From Owenia fusiformis (taxonomy: Eukaryota > Annelida > Polychaeta > Sabellida > Oweniidae): a stretch of DNA of 64,000 nt. Under the pieces are notes generated by a model. The model was not told the DNA's origin. It worked only from the letters and a program-made list of their open reading frames with translations, and did not search any database. Within the stretch, counting starts at the first letter, position 1, and each line of letters opens with the position of its first letter. Both the position numbers and the translations under genes were made by a program. Positions 47,201-59,907 of the stretch are shown in pieces. Location: assembly GCA_903813345.2 (NCBI GenBank), contig CAIIXF020000012.1, positions 9,752,432 to 9,816,431 on the forward strand. Reading direction: 5' to 3'.

Positions 47201-47869
47201 TTTTGAGGGGGGGGCATAGTGCTTCTTTTGCAGTATGGAATCGCACAGGCATTAACTTGTATTGAGCCATAATTTATTTCGACAAAAATTGATTCAACTT
47301 CCATCAAAATTGTCATACAAGCTTCAATTAAAAAACATTTTAAAGGGACCCAACACCATGGTCACATGATCAGTCGTGTGGAGGTAAGCTCCCAGTTGAA
47401 ATAAAATCACTGTCCTCCTTTGGTTTCTATGAAAAGTAGCTAATACCCTCATGTATTGGTCAGTTTGTGTGTCACACGACTAATCCCCAACATATGCTTC
47501 ATTCAACATATTTTATGCTATTGAGCTGCATATATAAACAGTACTTTGCAACTAAGGTCATACAGTATACTTACCCCTTGCAAATTGTAATTTATTGAAT
47601 TCACAGTAAACCCATCAATTTTTAAGAAAACAAAGAATATTGTTCTCATGGATCTATTATTTATGTTAGACTAACTATGAAAATATAAATATGAAATAAT
47701 ATGTTAGCTTGAAGTCATATATAAGATGAAAATATATGTTCATGCATTTGCATTTTTCCAAAGGGAATATTCCCATGTAAGTAAATACAGGTGCAATATA
47801 TAATTTATATGTATATCTATGTCATCTGTCTATACATGCGCGTATAGCCTAGTGTTACATGTGAACAAG

Positions 47870-47945
47870 ATGGTTCTGGAAAGAAATGAGCGTGGCAGAT
47901 TTGCTAAAATGCCACATACACCACAAAAGCAAGACCAATTTGAAA
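47870..47945 (+). CDS. Possible first exon in left arm (25 codons, donor GTAAGT)
   Basis: The ATG at 47870 encodes MVLERNERGRFAKMPHTPQK and ends at a GTAAGT donor at 47946. The basic composition and strong donor look like a genuine 5' exon. No acceptor or next exon could be assigned. The mirrored copy is at about 56788-56863. Confidence 0.35.
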
Positions 47946-49716
47946 GTAAGTTCATTATTCTCAAGGGTACACTTCAAGTGAAAGCTACATTGCTACAGGG
48001 TGGCCTATCATTCTGAGACAAATGTATTATCCAACGATTGTGATTTTCGAAGCTAAAATATGATATCTTGAGCAGATGGAAATACATTCCCATGAGATAT
48101 GTATATATAGTCAAAAGTGATAACTATTTATTGAGTGTAATGAAATGTATCCTTCGCTAACTGCTTTTGTTTGAGATAATTATCATGAAATGTTTTTAAA
48201 TCAATTTGTATGTGTGTCATTGATCCTAATCCACCCTGTAGTCTGGTGTTTGTAGAGCATTGCGACTCGTACAACTTATTCTCACAAATATCAAACCTCA
48301 TTTACTAATTAATTTTTTGTGTGAATATGAAGAGTCCAAGCATTGCTTTTTTATGTTTATTGTATAGCTATATTTAGCCTTGATATCCATGATTTTTTAA
48401 AACAAAATCTCACCGTTAGATTTCGGGCTATTCATGTTTACTCATTTGTCTAATTGGAAAACAATGCAAATCTCATTTTTTCAAAGGAAAAAAAGTGAAA
48501 TTCTAAGACGGTGAAAAATCATTAAAAAATACACAGATTCAGAATCCGGCAAGCATTTTCCTTTATTCCTCTCCGTTAAGAAGTTTTGCAAGGTGTTGGA
48601 TTCCTTTAAAGCTCTTTTCTTGTTCTATCTAATGGGTCGATATATACAGTTAGGGGAGGGGATGCTTTCGCCCCCGTCGCTCTCTACCCTTACTACGCCA
48701 TGGCACAGGAGAAATATCTCATTTGGAATATATCACTGTTTACTTTGCGTTTGGTAGCTCTCTCATGCGAGATGGAATCGTGGCCATTAACTAAGGGAGC
48801 CAAATGCAACTTCCATCAAAAATTGTGCTATAAGGTATGAGTACCGTAATCCAACACCAAATTCGAAAATTCATAACAATACTTTGCACATATGGCGTTC
48901 GTGACCAACTATGAAACGCTTACCCCCCATAGTGTTATATATCAAAATGCACCTGTCCATATAGGGGTTCGATTGACCTACATCAAATTATAGGGAGTCA
49001 GGTTACTTTTTGAGATATCAGCGTCCGTTTATTGTAACTCGCGTTTGCTACCACTTCCTCAATTCTGATATGACGGGCAAACGCGTAGTAAACATGCTCA
49101 CGTTCGGAACTATTTTGACCTACATCGCTATTTTCGTAATTCAAATGAAAGTTGAACTCCTCTTTATTTTGATACCAAATAGTGGCATACTAGGTACCCT
49201 AGAAGCCAACTATGGGTTATTTAGAACGATACCACTGGTTTTTAAATGGACTATTAGGGGTCATACCTTTTGGCGGATGGATATGGAACCTCATACCATA
49301 AGCTTCAAATAAAAAACATTCTAGCTATTTTCTTCTATCTAATGGGTAGCAAACGCCCGTTTCTACGCCTGATCGGCTCAGGAGTAATATCCTGTCTGTT
49401 TAGAATATGTATAGCCGTTTACTCTGCATTAATAGCTTTCTAACGTCTTACTTGTTCATGTTTTTTTATATTGGGTTTTCAACGTTTACTACCATTCCCT
49501 CTTCCCGGGCTACCATTTTTTGACTGGGTTTGGTAATGCCCTCCGCGGGTTTTGCACTTGTTCCCAAAATATCCGTATGATATCTGAAATATCCCCCCGC
49601 GCATTCGAAAATTCGAAAATCAATATTTGTCGGTCCTCTAGCGTGTAAACACAGCATATCTCCCGTACCGACAATTTATTCGTCGGTCCTCTAGCGTGCC
49701 ACCACCTCAGAGTCTA

Positions 49717-51006
49717 CACGGTGTTTAACCCAAACGCTCCTACATGCACGACGGAGCGTTTGATTTACGCGGAAACGCTCCGGAGCGAAATAAAATGGCG
49801 GCTAATGAAGATTCCACTATGACCGTAAGTATTGTTTCTCTCGTTTCTCTTACATATCATATGTTATGGTGAAATATTATGTACCATTCGATGAACAATA
49901 CCGTGAGGAAATATCTTATTTATTCAACTTCTGGTGGTAAACTGTTATTTGCTTGATCAAAGCTCCGTAGTGTAGATCGAACGAATCTGAAGATGACGAT
50001 TTGACCACAAATTACGAATTAAACTAGTATTTCTATGAAAACGTTAATCTTTCTGTTAAAGTAGTAGATCACAAACTCGTATATTCTCATTTCCCAAAAT
50101 CCCAGTCCAAATCCATTACTTGTTCTCGAGAAATCGCTTGTTTTCCTCAAAATGCTCCGTCGATTTAGAACACAATTTTAGAAACGCTCTTACCATTTTG
50201 TTTTGATATCATTTTCAGATTATTAGAAGAGTTCCGAATCGAATCGATCTCTCAAAAACGTGTTGTACTTGTTAGGCAAATTGAAACATCTGAACCTGGT
50301 GGTGCTAAACGTGCAACTAGCTGATTTAAGCCTACATTAGATGATGTCATGCCTACATGTGTGCTAAATCATAAAACTATAGAAAAAAACTAGAATTTAT
50401 ATGTGAATTAATCTTTCTTCTTTTGATGCCAAGGGGTATAATAGATCTTTTCTTTCGCTTCCTGAAAAGGAAAGACAAGCTATATAATTCCGAAACTGAT
50501 CTAGACTACCGGAGCGTTTCCAGTTCACTGTGTTAACCAGATCGGAGCGTTTCTTGAATATGAGAATGTCATCATTTTTAAGACTGGATTTTCGGTCATC
50601 AAATCACTATTACGATAATGTATGGTGCGTTGAAGCATTGAAATTTGACTAAAATATACGTTGGTGCTCTAATCTTGGCTCAACCAATCACATGTATCGA
50701 CAAAAGGGGTATTGACCGTTAGAATGACAAATACGTTTTTGAATTTTGATAACTACACTGCTTCGTACAGCTCTTCCTAATTGCTTCAACCGTCAACAGC
50801 CAGCCAAGTACAACATGAATATCACACCCATCGAATGGTATACTCGAAATATGGAACTCATACCTCTTATTCCCATTATTGGGGAAATCGTCAGACGGCT
50901 CATCATTCCCGCCAGCCAGTTTTCCTACTCCGGAGCGTTTCTTTATTTAATTTCTGTAATGAAACGCTCCGTCGTGCATGTAGGAGCGTTTGGGTTATAC
51001 ACCGTG
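49717..51006. mobile_element. Nested 1.29-kb DNA transposon, CACGGTG ends, 5-bp TSD (left arm)
   Basis: Terminal inverted repeats of about 45 bp begin CACGGTGT..AACCCAAACG and include two inward-facing aaacgctcc blocks each. The exact duplication GTCTA lies at 49712-49716 and 51007-51011. Internal ggagcgtttc sites recur at about 50515 and 50545. A possible first exon, 49795-49824 (MAANEDSTMT), ends at GTAAGT; an acceptor is possible at about 50217. It is too short for a transposase, so non-autonomous. Confidence 0.92.
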
Positions 51007-51039
51007 GTCTAGAGTACCGACAATTGTCGGTACTCTAGC

Positions 51040-51215
51040 CTGAAATCTTGTCACAGCAATGAAGCACACAGTTCCACAGATGGCAATGCAACGATACAGA
51101 TGCTAGATGAAAATATTGAAGATCTAATAAATGAGTTCACCAGTGTGTTACCTGATGTCATTCAACGAGTTGCCGACGATGGATCTATACGCACAATACT
51201 TAAACAAAAGATACA
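51040..51215 (+). CDS. Possible internal exon in left arm
   Basis: An open stretch reads SNEAHSSTDGNATIQMLDEN, then IEDLINEFTSVLPDVIQRV and ends at a GTAAGG donor at 51216. Its composition is acidic and helix-compatible, clearly less random than surrounding frames. It may be a displaced exon of the gene beginning at 46064. The acceptor is not identified. Confidence 0.35.
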
Positions 51216-51850
51216 GTAAGGCAAATGATTTGTTCTATAGTAAATATCCAAGACGATTTACTAAAATAGTGGACATAAACATAATTCCCATTCATGTGCA
51301 ATGGCAGTGTAAATAAAGGGGTTGTTTTGACATCCAGATCTTTGGACTTTGCGTTGACAACGGGCATCGTACGTCTAACAAGCTGCATGTATCTTAGACT
51401 CTTATTTCATCCAAAGGCCACTTCCACATGACTTGATGTAATATAAAGAGATTTTCGACGCTTCATAACGGCTATTGTCATAGGACATGACTGGAAAACG
51501 TTAAATTAATGAAACTAAATCAGGTATAGAAAGCCGCGTTTTATCACAAATCACCATCGCAAATCAATAACCGCTTATTTTCCTCAAATGTTCGTCGTCG
51601 GGAGTAAAACAATGGGCATCACATCAAATTAAAATAACTGTCGATGCTGTAAATGCACATATGAAAAGAAACATACAATCTCGGTGTGCATGAACGTTTA
51701 TATGCATCATTGATCATCAATGAAAGATATTTTGACAATATAAAATCGTAATTTTTAGCGGGAGATATAATTCTCAACTTTAATTTACACTCCAGCCACT
51801 AATGCGCGTTCCATTCAATTTAAAACACACGAACTGAGTAGTCCAGGGTG

Positions 51851-52884
51851 TAAAGGTTAGTCAACTTTCAGTGTTATAATTGCTTTGGGAAAGATTTAGT
51901 AAACTCTTCAGCACACTGCTTACGATAATTCAATTTGGAACCGCATAACCTCTCCATAAGCACGCGTGATAAGGTGACAATGATTTTGATGCGCGTATAC
52001 CTAAGCAGAAAACATAATTGCTATAAATCTCTTGGTTTCATTTTAAGAAAATATCTCTATAGTCGCCTCCGAAGTCCAGGCCACCCGATACCCCCCTCCC
52101 CATTAAGGGGACGAAGTGGTGGGGGCGGGTAAGCGTCCGACTTCTTCAAGATGCGAAAATGTGTAAAATGTGTTATAAGTAAAATGAACAATTGAATACC
52201 CAAACATGAGGTGTGAACAATTTTGAATTGTTTTTACTAACTAATCGTACTTTAAAAATAAACCCTAAAGTTTCCTCATAATGTTTAAAATATTTGTGTC
52301 TTATTATTCCAACTGGTATTTCCATCAAATTCAGACCAAATATATTTAGACCAACGTTTTTTTAAATTGTAGATGCAGAAATATGTTTATTCGATATCTC
52401 ACGATTATATGAGGCCGACACACTAACTGCCAAACATGCTCTTTGTAAGTTGACACAATAATTAAAAGATAATTTATTGCTTATTATTGCTTCATTGAGT
52501 TTGTTTATACAATATAGATGTCTTAAAATATACATGGACGTATAATGGAGCATGTCAATGTTCGGTTAATTCCGTGTCTCCTCCGAAGTATGTTGTTACG
52601 TTCGGAGAATAAGTGGATTAAAAGACAAATTTGCATTTCTGATATTGGATAAGAGGTGCTCTATATCTTTTTATTAACGCCTTCATTTGTTACGTAGATC
52701 TGCAAATTAAATCATCAATACTCACCCTGGACGAAGTGATAAGGTCAAAACAAGTGGCTCTGATTTAGGAAAAAACGATCTTCCTAAAAATTAATAATTT
52801 TTGTACCCCAATTTTTGTAAGGTTAAATTCTTGTGGACAAAGAGGAGAATCATATACAATTTTGTATCATGTTCAAGTGGTACA
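51851..52884. other. Loop of the giant palindrome
   Basis: Unique sequence containing a (G/C)-rich ccccctcccc...ggtgggggcggg stretch near 52089-52129 and no recognised gene. At 52723-52792 there is a direct copy of the outer 70 bp of the left arm (CACCCTGGACGAAGTGAT and following), preceded by TACT. Confidence 0.7.
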
Positions 52885-53726
52885 TCTTAAACTACTCAGT
52901 TCGTGTGTTTTAAATTGAATGGAACGCGCATTAGTGGCTGGAGTGTAAATTAAAGTTGAGAATTATATCTCCCGCTAAAAATTACGATTTTATATTGTCA
53001 AAATATCTTTCATTGATGATCAATGATGCATATAAACGTTCATGCACACCGAGATTGTATGTTTCTTTTCATATGTGCATTTACAGCATCGACAGTTATT
53101 TTAATTTGATGTGATGCCCATTGTTTTACTCCCGACGACGAACATTTGAGGAAAATAAGCGGTTATTGATTTGCGATGGTGATTTGTGATAAAACGCGGC
53201 TTTCTATACCTGATTTAGTTTCATTAATTTAACGTTTTCCAGTCATGTCCTATGACAATAGCCGTTATGAAGCGTCGAAAATCTCTTTATATTACATCAA
53301 GTCATGTGGAAGTGGCCTTTGGATGAAATAAGAGTCTAAGATACATGCAGCTTGTTAGACGTACGATGCCCGTTGTCAACGCAAAGTCCAAAGATCTGGA
53401 TGTCAAAACAACCCCTTTATTTACACTGCCATTGCACATGAATGGGAATTATGTTTATGTCCACTATTTTAGTAAATCGTCTTGGATATTTACTATAGAA
53501 CAAATCATTTGCCTTACTGTATCTTTTGTTTAAGTATTGTGCGTATAGATCCATCGTCGGCAACTCGTTGAATGACATCAGGTAACACACTGGTGAACTC
53601 ATTTATTAGATCTTCAATATTTTCATCTAGCATCTGTATCGTTGCATTGCCATCTGTGGAACTGTGTGCTTCATTGCTGTGACAAGATTTCAGGCTAGAG
53701 TACCGACAATTGTCGGTACTCTAGAC

Positions 53727-55016
53727 CACGGTGTATAACCCAAACGCTCCTACATGCACGACGGAGCGTTTCATTACAGAAATTAAATAAAGAAACGCTC
53801 CGGAGTAGGAAAACTGGCTGGCGGGAATGATGAGCCGTCTGACGATTTCCCCAATAATGGGAATAAGAGGTATGAGTTCCATATTTCGAGTATACCATTC
53901 GATGGGTGTGATATTCATGTTGTACTTGGCTGGCTGTTGACGGTTGAAGCAATTAGGAAGAGCTGTACGAAGCAGTGTAGTTATCAAAATTCAAAAACGT
54001 ATTTGTCATTCTAACGGTCAATACCCCTTTTGTCGATACATGTGATTGGTTGAGCCAAGATTAGAGCACCAACGTATATTTTAGTCAAATTTCAATGCTT
54101 CAACGCACCATACATTATCGTAATAGTGATTTGATGACCGAAAATCCAGTCTTAAAAATGATGACATTCTCATATTCAAGAAACGCTCCGATCTGGTTAA
54201 CACAGTGAACTGGAAACGCTCCGGTAGTCTAGATCAGTTTCGGAATTATATAGCTTGTCTTTCCTTTTCAGGAAGCGAAAGAAAAGATCTATTATACCCC
54301 TTGGCATCAAAAGAAGAAAGATTAATTCACATATAAATTCTAGTTTTTTTCTATAGTTTTATGATTTAGCACACATGTAGGCATGACATCATCTAATGTA
54401 GGCTTAAATCAGCTAGTTGCACGTTTAGCACCACCAGGTTCAGATGTTTCAATTTGCCTAACAAGTACAACACGTTTTTGAGAGATCGATTCGATTCGGA
54501 ACTCTTCTAATAATCTGAAAATGATATCAAAACAAAATGGTAAGAGCGTTTCTAAAATTGTGTTCTAAATCGACGGAGCATTTTGAGGAAAACAAGCGAT
54601 TTCTCGAGAACAAGTAATGGATTTGGACTGGGATTTTGGGAAATGAGAATATACGAGTTTGTGATCTACTACTTTAACAGAAAGATTAACGTTTTCATAG
54701 AAATACTAGTTTAATTCGTAATTTGTGGTCAAATCGTCATCTTCAGATTCGTTCGATCTACACTACGGAGCTTTGATCAAGCAAATAACAGTTTACCACC
54801 AGAAGTTGAATAAATAAGATATTTCCTCACGGTATTGTTCATCGAATGGTACATAATATTTCACCATAACATATGATATGTAAGAGAAACGAGAGAAACA
54901 ATACTTACGGTCATAGTGGAATCTTCATTAGCCGCCATTTTATTTCGCTCCGGAGCGTTTCCGCGTAAATCAAACGCTCCGTCGTGCATGTAGGAGCGTT
55001 TGGGTTATACACCGTG
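53727..55016. mobile_element. Nested 1.29-kb DNA transposon, right-arm copy
   Basis: Exact mirror of 49717-51006, with the same length and the duplication TAGAC (complement of GTCTA) at 53722-53726 and 55017-55021. The insertion therefore predates formation of the palindrome. Confidence 0.92.
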
Positions 55017-57739
55017 TAGACTCTGAGGTGGTGGCACGCTAGAGGACCGACGAATAAATTGTCGGTACGGGAGATATGCTGTGTTTACACGCTAGAGGAC
55101 CGACAAATATTGATTTTCGAATTTTCGAATGCGCGGGGGGATATTTCAGATATCATACGGATATTTTGGGAACAAGTGCAAAACCCGCGGAGGGCATTAC
55201 CAAACCCAGTCAAAAAATGGTAGCCCGGGAAGAGGGAATGGTAGTAAACGTTGAAAACCCAATATAAAAAAACATGAACAAGTAAGACGTTAGAAAGCTA
55301 TTAATGCAGAGTAAACGGCTATACATATTCTAAACAGACAGGATATTACTCCTGAGCCGATCAGGCGTAGAAACGGGCGTTTGCTACCCATTAGATAGAA
55401 GAAAATAGCTAGAATGTTTTTTATTTGAAGCTTATGGTATGAGGTTCCATATCCATCCGCCAAAAGGTATGACCCCTAATAGTCCATTTAAAAACCAGTG
55501 GTATCGTTCTAAATAACCCATAGTTGGCTTCTAGGGTACCTAGTATGCCACTATTTGGTATCAAAATAAAGAGGAGTTCAACTTTCATTTGAATTACGAA
55601 AATAGCGATGTAGGTCAAAATAGTTCCGAACGTGAGCATGTTTACTACGCGTTTGCCCGTCATATCAGAATTGAGGAAGTGGTAGCAAACGCGAGTTACA
55701 ATAAACGGACGCTGATATCTCAAAAAGTAACCTGACTCCCTATAATTTGATGTAGGTCAATCGAACCCCTATATGGACAGGTGCATTTTGATATATAACA
55801 CTATGGGGGGTAAGCGTTTCATAGTTGGTCACGAACGCCATATGTGCAAAGTATTGTTATGAATTTTCGAATTTGGTGTTGGATTACGGTACTCATACCT
55901 TATAGCACAATTTTTGATGGAAGTTGCATTTGGCTCCCTTAGTTAATGGCCACGATTCCATCTCGCATGAGAGAGCTACCAAACGCAAAGTAAACAGTGA
56001 TATATTCCAAATGAGATATTTCTCCTGTGCCATGGCGTAGTAAGGGTAGAGAGCGACGGGGGCGAAAGCATCCCCTCCCCTAACTGTATATATCGACCCA
56101 TTAGATAGAACAAGAAAAGAGCTTTAAAGGAATCCAACACCTTGCAAAACTTCTTAACGGAGAGGAATAAAGGAAAATGCTTGCCGGATTCTGAATCTGT
56201 GTATTTTTTAATGATTTTTCACCGTCTTAGAATTTCACTTTTTTTCCTTTGAAAAAATGAGATTTGCATTGTTTTCCAATTAGACAAATGAGTAAACATG
56301 AATAGCCCGAAATCTAACGGTGAGATTTTGTTTTAAAAAATCATGGATATCAAGGCTAAATATAGCTATACAATAAACATAAAAAAGCAATGCTTGGACT
56401 CTTCATATTCACACAAAAAATTAATTAGTAAATGAGGTTTGATATTTGTGAGAATAAGTTGTACGAGTCGCAATGCTCTACAAACACCAGACTACAGGGT
56501 GGATTAGGATCAATGACACACATACAAATTGATTTAAAAACATTTCATGATAATTATCTCAAACAAAAGCAGTTAGCGAAGGATACATTTCATTACACTC
56601 AATAAATAGTTATCACTTTTGACTATATATACATATCTCATGGGAATGTATTTCCATCTGCTCAAGATATCATATTTTAGCTTCGAAAATCACAATCGTT
56701 GGATAATACATTTGTCTCAGAATGATAGGCCACCCTGTAGCAATGTAGCTTTCACTTGAAGTGTACCCTTGAGAATAATGAACTTACTTTCAAATTGGTC
56801 TTGCTTTTGTGGTGTATGTGGCATTTTAGCAAATCTGCCACGCTCATTTCTTTCCAGAACCATCTTGTTCACATGTAACACTAGGCTATACGCGCATGTA
56901 TAGACAGATGACATAGATATACATATAAATTATATATTGCACCTGTATTTACTTACATGGGAATATTCCCTTTGGAAAAATGCAAATGCATGAACATATA
57001 TTTTCATCTTATATATGACTTCAAGCTAACATATTATTTCATATTTATATTTTCATAGTTAGTCTAACATAAATAATAGATCCATGAGAACAATATTCTT
57101 TGTTTTCTTAAAAATTGATGGGTTTACTGTGAATTCAATAAATTACAATTTGCAAGGGGTAAGTATACTGTATGACCTTAGTTGCAAAGTACTGTTTATA
57201 TATGCAGCTCAATAGCATAAAATATGTTGAATGAAGCATATGTTGGGGATTAGTCGTGTGACACACAAACTGACCAATACATGAGGGTATTAGCTACTTT
57301 TCATAGAAACCAAAGGAGGACAGTGATTTTATTTCAACTGGGAGCTTACCTCCACACGACTGATCATGTGACCATGGTGTTGGGTCCCTTTAAAATGTTT
57401 TTTAATTGAAGCTTGTAGGACAATTTTGATGGAAGTTGAATCAATTTTTGTCGAAATAAATTATGGCTCAATACAAGTTAATGCCTGTGCGATTCCATAC
57501 TGCAAAAGAAGCACTATGCCCCCCCCCCTCAAAAGAAAAAAAGCAGGTCCTGCCGGGATTCGAACTCGGGACCAAGTGTGTTCGAGCTCGCTAACCACGA
57601 GGCTACCAGTGATGAGGTTATTTCTAAAAGTAAAAGTAGTCGATTTATTTATGAAATTGTCGGCTCTCTAGCAAAAACACGTAGTAGCCACTTGCGTACC
57701 GACAATTGTCGGTTCTCTATCTGGCACTACTAGGTGACG

Positions 57740-58677
57740 ATAGAGTGCCGACAATTGAATTGTCGGTACCCTAGCAAATACCCCTGGACAGCCTCCAGTA
57801 CCGACAATTGTCGGTCCTGGAGCTACTCCGTGTATTATATCATTCATTTCATTGGTGATTTCATTGGTGGTTTCATTTTCAATTTTATTTTCAATTTCAT
57901 TTTCTTTTTCAATGTTATTATCCATTGTTGTACGACATTTCATTTCATTGTTACTGTCAATATCTAATTTTGAGCATTTAGATACATGGGGAACATCACT
58001 GTCCAAGTACTGGGCTATTGATATTGTCATGGAGTCTTGATCCTGAATCACTATTTTTTGCCACTGGCTTCGATCTCACTGGGAATCACATCTGAGAAAT
58101 TTTTTGTTATCAATTTAATCGTTCCATTCACATTAATAATTTTTCTGATTTTCATTTCATTTTCAGGATGTTTTAAAATCAAGTGTTGTATTATTGCATT
58201 AAATTGTTTTGTTTTCCCGTCACAATGGTAGCATTGGAAGCCTACACACCTGAAAGTAAACAAGTGATTAATTAGACATCCATTCCACGTATTTTCCATA
58301 TATTCTGTGGGAATCAGAGCCGCGTTTTTTCCAGAAAATAAATCTAATCTCGTCTCAGGGACGTAAATTACTTCTTGTATTAGAAAAGTAATGGTGATAT
58401 GACATTCCCTGGTTCATAAACTATCATATCGTCAAATATCAATGCATTTGAAACAGAGTATCTACCATTTTTTCGAAAATAATCAAAAAAAAATATTGCG
58501 GTTATTTACAAAAATATATTATTTCAATTCGTATTCATTTCGTTTCTTAGTATTAATCGTTACAATATTATATATAGAGAGGTGGATATGTCTTGGATCA
58601 ATGTACCGAGTTTGAACATGTCAGGTGGCCAAGAAAGGGTATAATTTAAAGAAATAAACTCACCCCTGCTCTGCCAT
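57740..58677 (-). pseudogene. Right-arm copy of the zinc-finger-like two-exon gene, frameshifted
   Basis: Exon 1 is 58677-58664 and exon 2 starts at 58249 with identical splice sites. One residue differs (Gly for Ser after MAEQGCV). The homopolymer after EIEASGK has six rather than seven A residues, shifting the frame to an early stop at about 58051. The low-complexity part remains recognisable further on in another frame. Confidence 0.55.
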
Positions 58678-58755
58678 GTTTATTTTTAGGAAGATCGTTT
58701 TTTCCTAAATCAGAGCCACTTGTTTTGACCTTATCACTTCGTCCAGGGTGTACTC

Positions 58756-59414
58756 CGGCGCCGTTTTCAATAGCTTTTAGCGTTGTTGGACTTTAAACAG
58801 AAGTTAAAGTTACCCGCAAATGATATATCAATTGCATGGAGTAAGAACTTTTCTTTAGTATAGCGAAACATATTTGAGTAAAAAATAAATTGTGTGGGTT
58901 TCTTAGTGTTTCTATGCAAAATTGCACACTCCGTCACAGCGGACAAACTTTTCGATACCAGCCTGTGATAAATACAGATTAAAGACATGTTAAATAGACT
59001 TCTCCGTGGCAATGTTTCTTTGTTCCTTTTTGTTTCGAATTTTTAACAGCATAACATCAACTAACTGCGCAACTTTTCACCACGTAGAGTTTTAAAATAT
59101 TAAGCTTGAAAATTCCATTTTTATAATGGAACTCAATTGGAAAAATGACATAATTTGAATAATTTTCAAACGTAGTGGCGCGATTTTTTTGACATTAACA
59201 GATATAATGAATAAAGGTAAGATAAATTCACCATCCTGTTTTCGCAAAATAAAGAAAAATGTGAAATAATCATAAAAATCTGTTTAAATAGATTGAAGGG
59301 GGTGATTTTAATGTTTGATGTGCCTTTCAGTATTACATGGTAACTTTGGTTGTGGTTATGGTTTACTTTTCAAAAATCATTACTTTCAGCATGTGTATCA
59401 AGCATAAGTAATAC
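58756..59414. other. Intergenic, nothing recognised
   Basis: AT-rich, only chance ORFs. Confidence 0.6.
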
Positions 59415-59419
59415 AATAA

Positions 59420-59902
59420 CACTGGTGATCCACTCGATTACGCTGGTTACCGAAACGGTTCGTTTTGGTTACAAAATGTCGGAACGTCGAAGGTACGATT
59501 TTTCTTTTTTCCTTATTTAACACGTTGTAGGCAGAGTTCCCACGATATTTATTACACAAACGTGTACCAGTATCATATGTTTGAGAAAATGTAAATATTT
59601 GCGATCAAATAGTTCAGAAGACAACAGAATCGTCGATTTAGTTAATTCCTCACTTAGGTTACAACGGTTTTTCGAAAAACAGTTAAGATCTGCACTTTTA
59701 ACCCAAACCGTTTATGTAACTTAAGTGAGGAATCAAATCGACGATTCTGTTGTCTTCTGGGATATTTTTACTCAAACATGTACATTTTCTAAAACATATG
59801 ATACTGATACACGTTTGTTAGAAAAAACGTCGTGTGGATTCTGCCTACAACAACCAAAACGATAAGTTTCGGTAACCAGCGTAATCGAGCGGATCACCAG
59901 TG
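59420..59902. mobile_element. Foldback MITE with CACTGGTG ends and 5-bp TSD (AATAA)
   Basis: The termini CACTGGTGATCCACTCGATT and its near complement are flanked by the exact duplication AATAA (59415-59419 and 59903-59907). Arms of about 230 bp share ggttaccgaaac, tcatatgttt, caacagaatcgtcgattt and cctcacttagg. A truncated relative lies at 12350-12405. Confidence 0.93.
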
Positions 59903-59907
59903 AATAA

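Larger units (their letters stand above)
45991..58750. mobile_element. Giant inverted repeat (12.76 kb) with 5.86-kb arms
   Basis: Left copy 45991-51850 begins CACCCTGGACGAAGTG and ends GTCCAGGGTG. The right arm, about 52885-58750, is its reverse complement. The loop, about 51851-52884, is unique except for a third copy of the terminal about 70 bp at 52723-52792. TACTC flanks the whole unit on both sides (45986-45990 and 58751-58755). Arms differ at few sites I could find: A/G at 46497, A7/A6 near 46686, a 5-bp insertion in one CCGACAATT motif, G8/G10 near 47206, and one base near 47309. ORFs are mirrored exactly. It may be a transposon pair, a recent inverted duplication or an assembly fold-back. 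Confidence 0.9.

Noticed and set aside
47002-47316. 104-aa minus-strand ORF in the left arm
   Set aside because: Antisense to the tRNA-like repeat, a composition artefact of a mobile element.
49010-49312. 100-aa ORF in the palindrome arm (mirrored at 55421-55723)
   Set aside because: It looks hydrophobic and protein-like, but has no homologous motif, splice context or other support; its exact duplication only reflects the palindrome.
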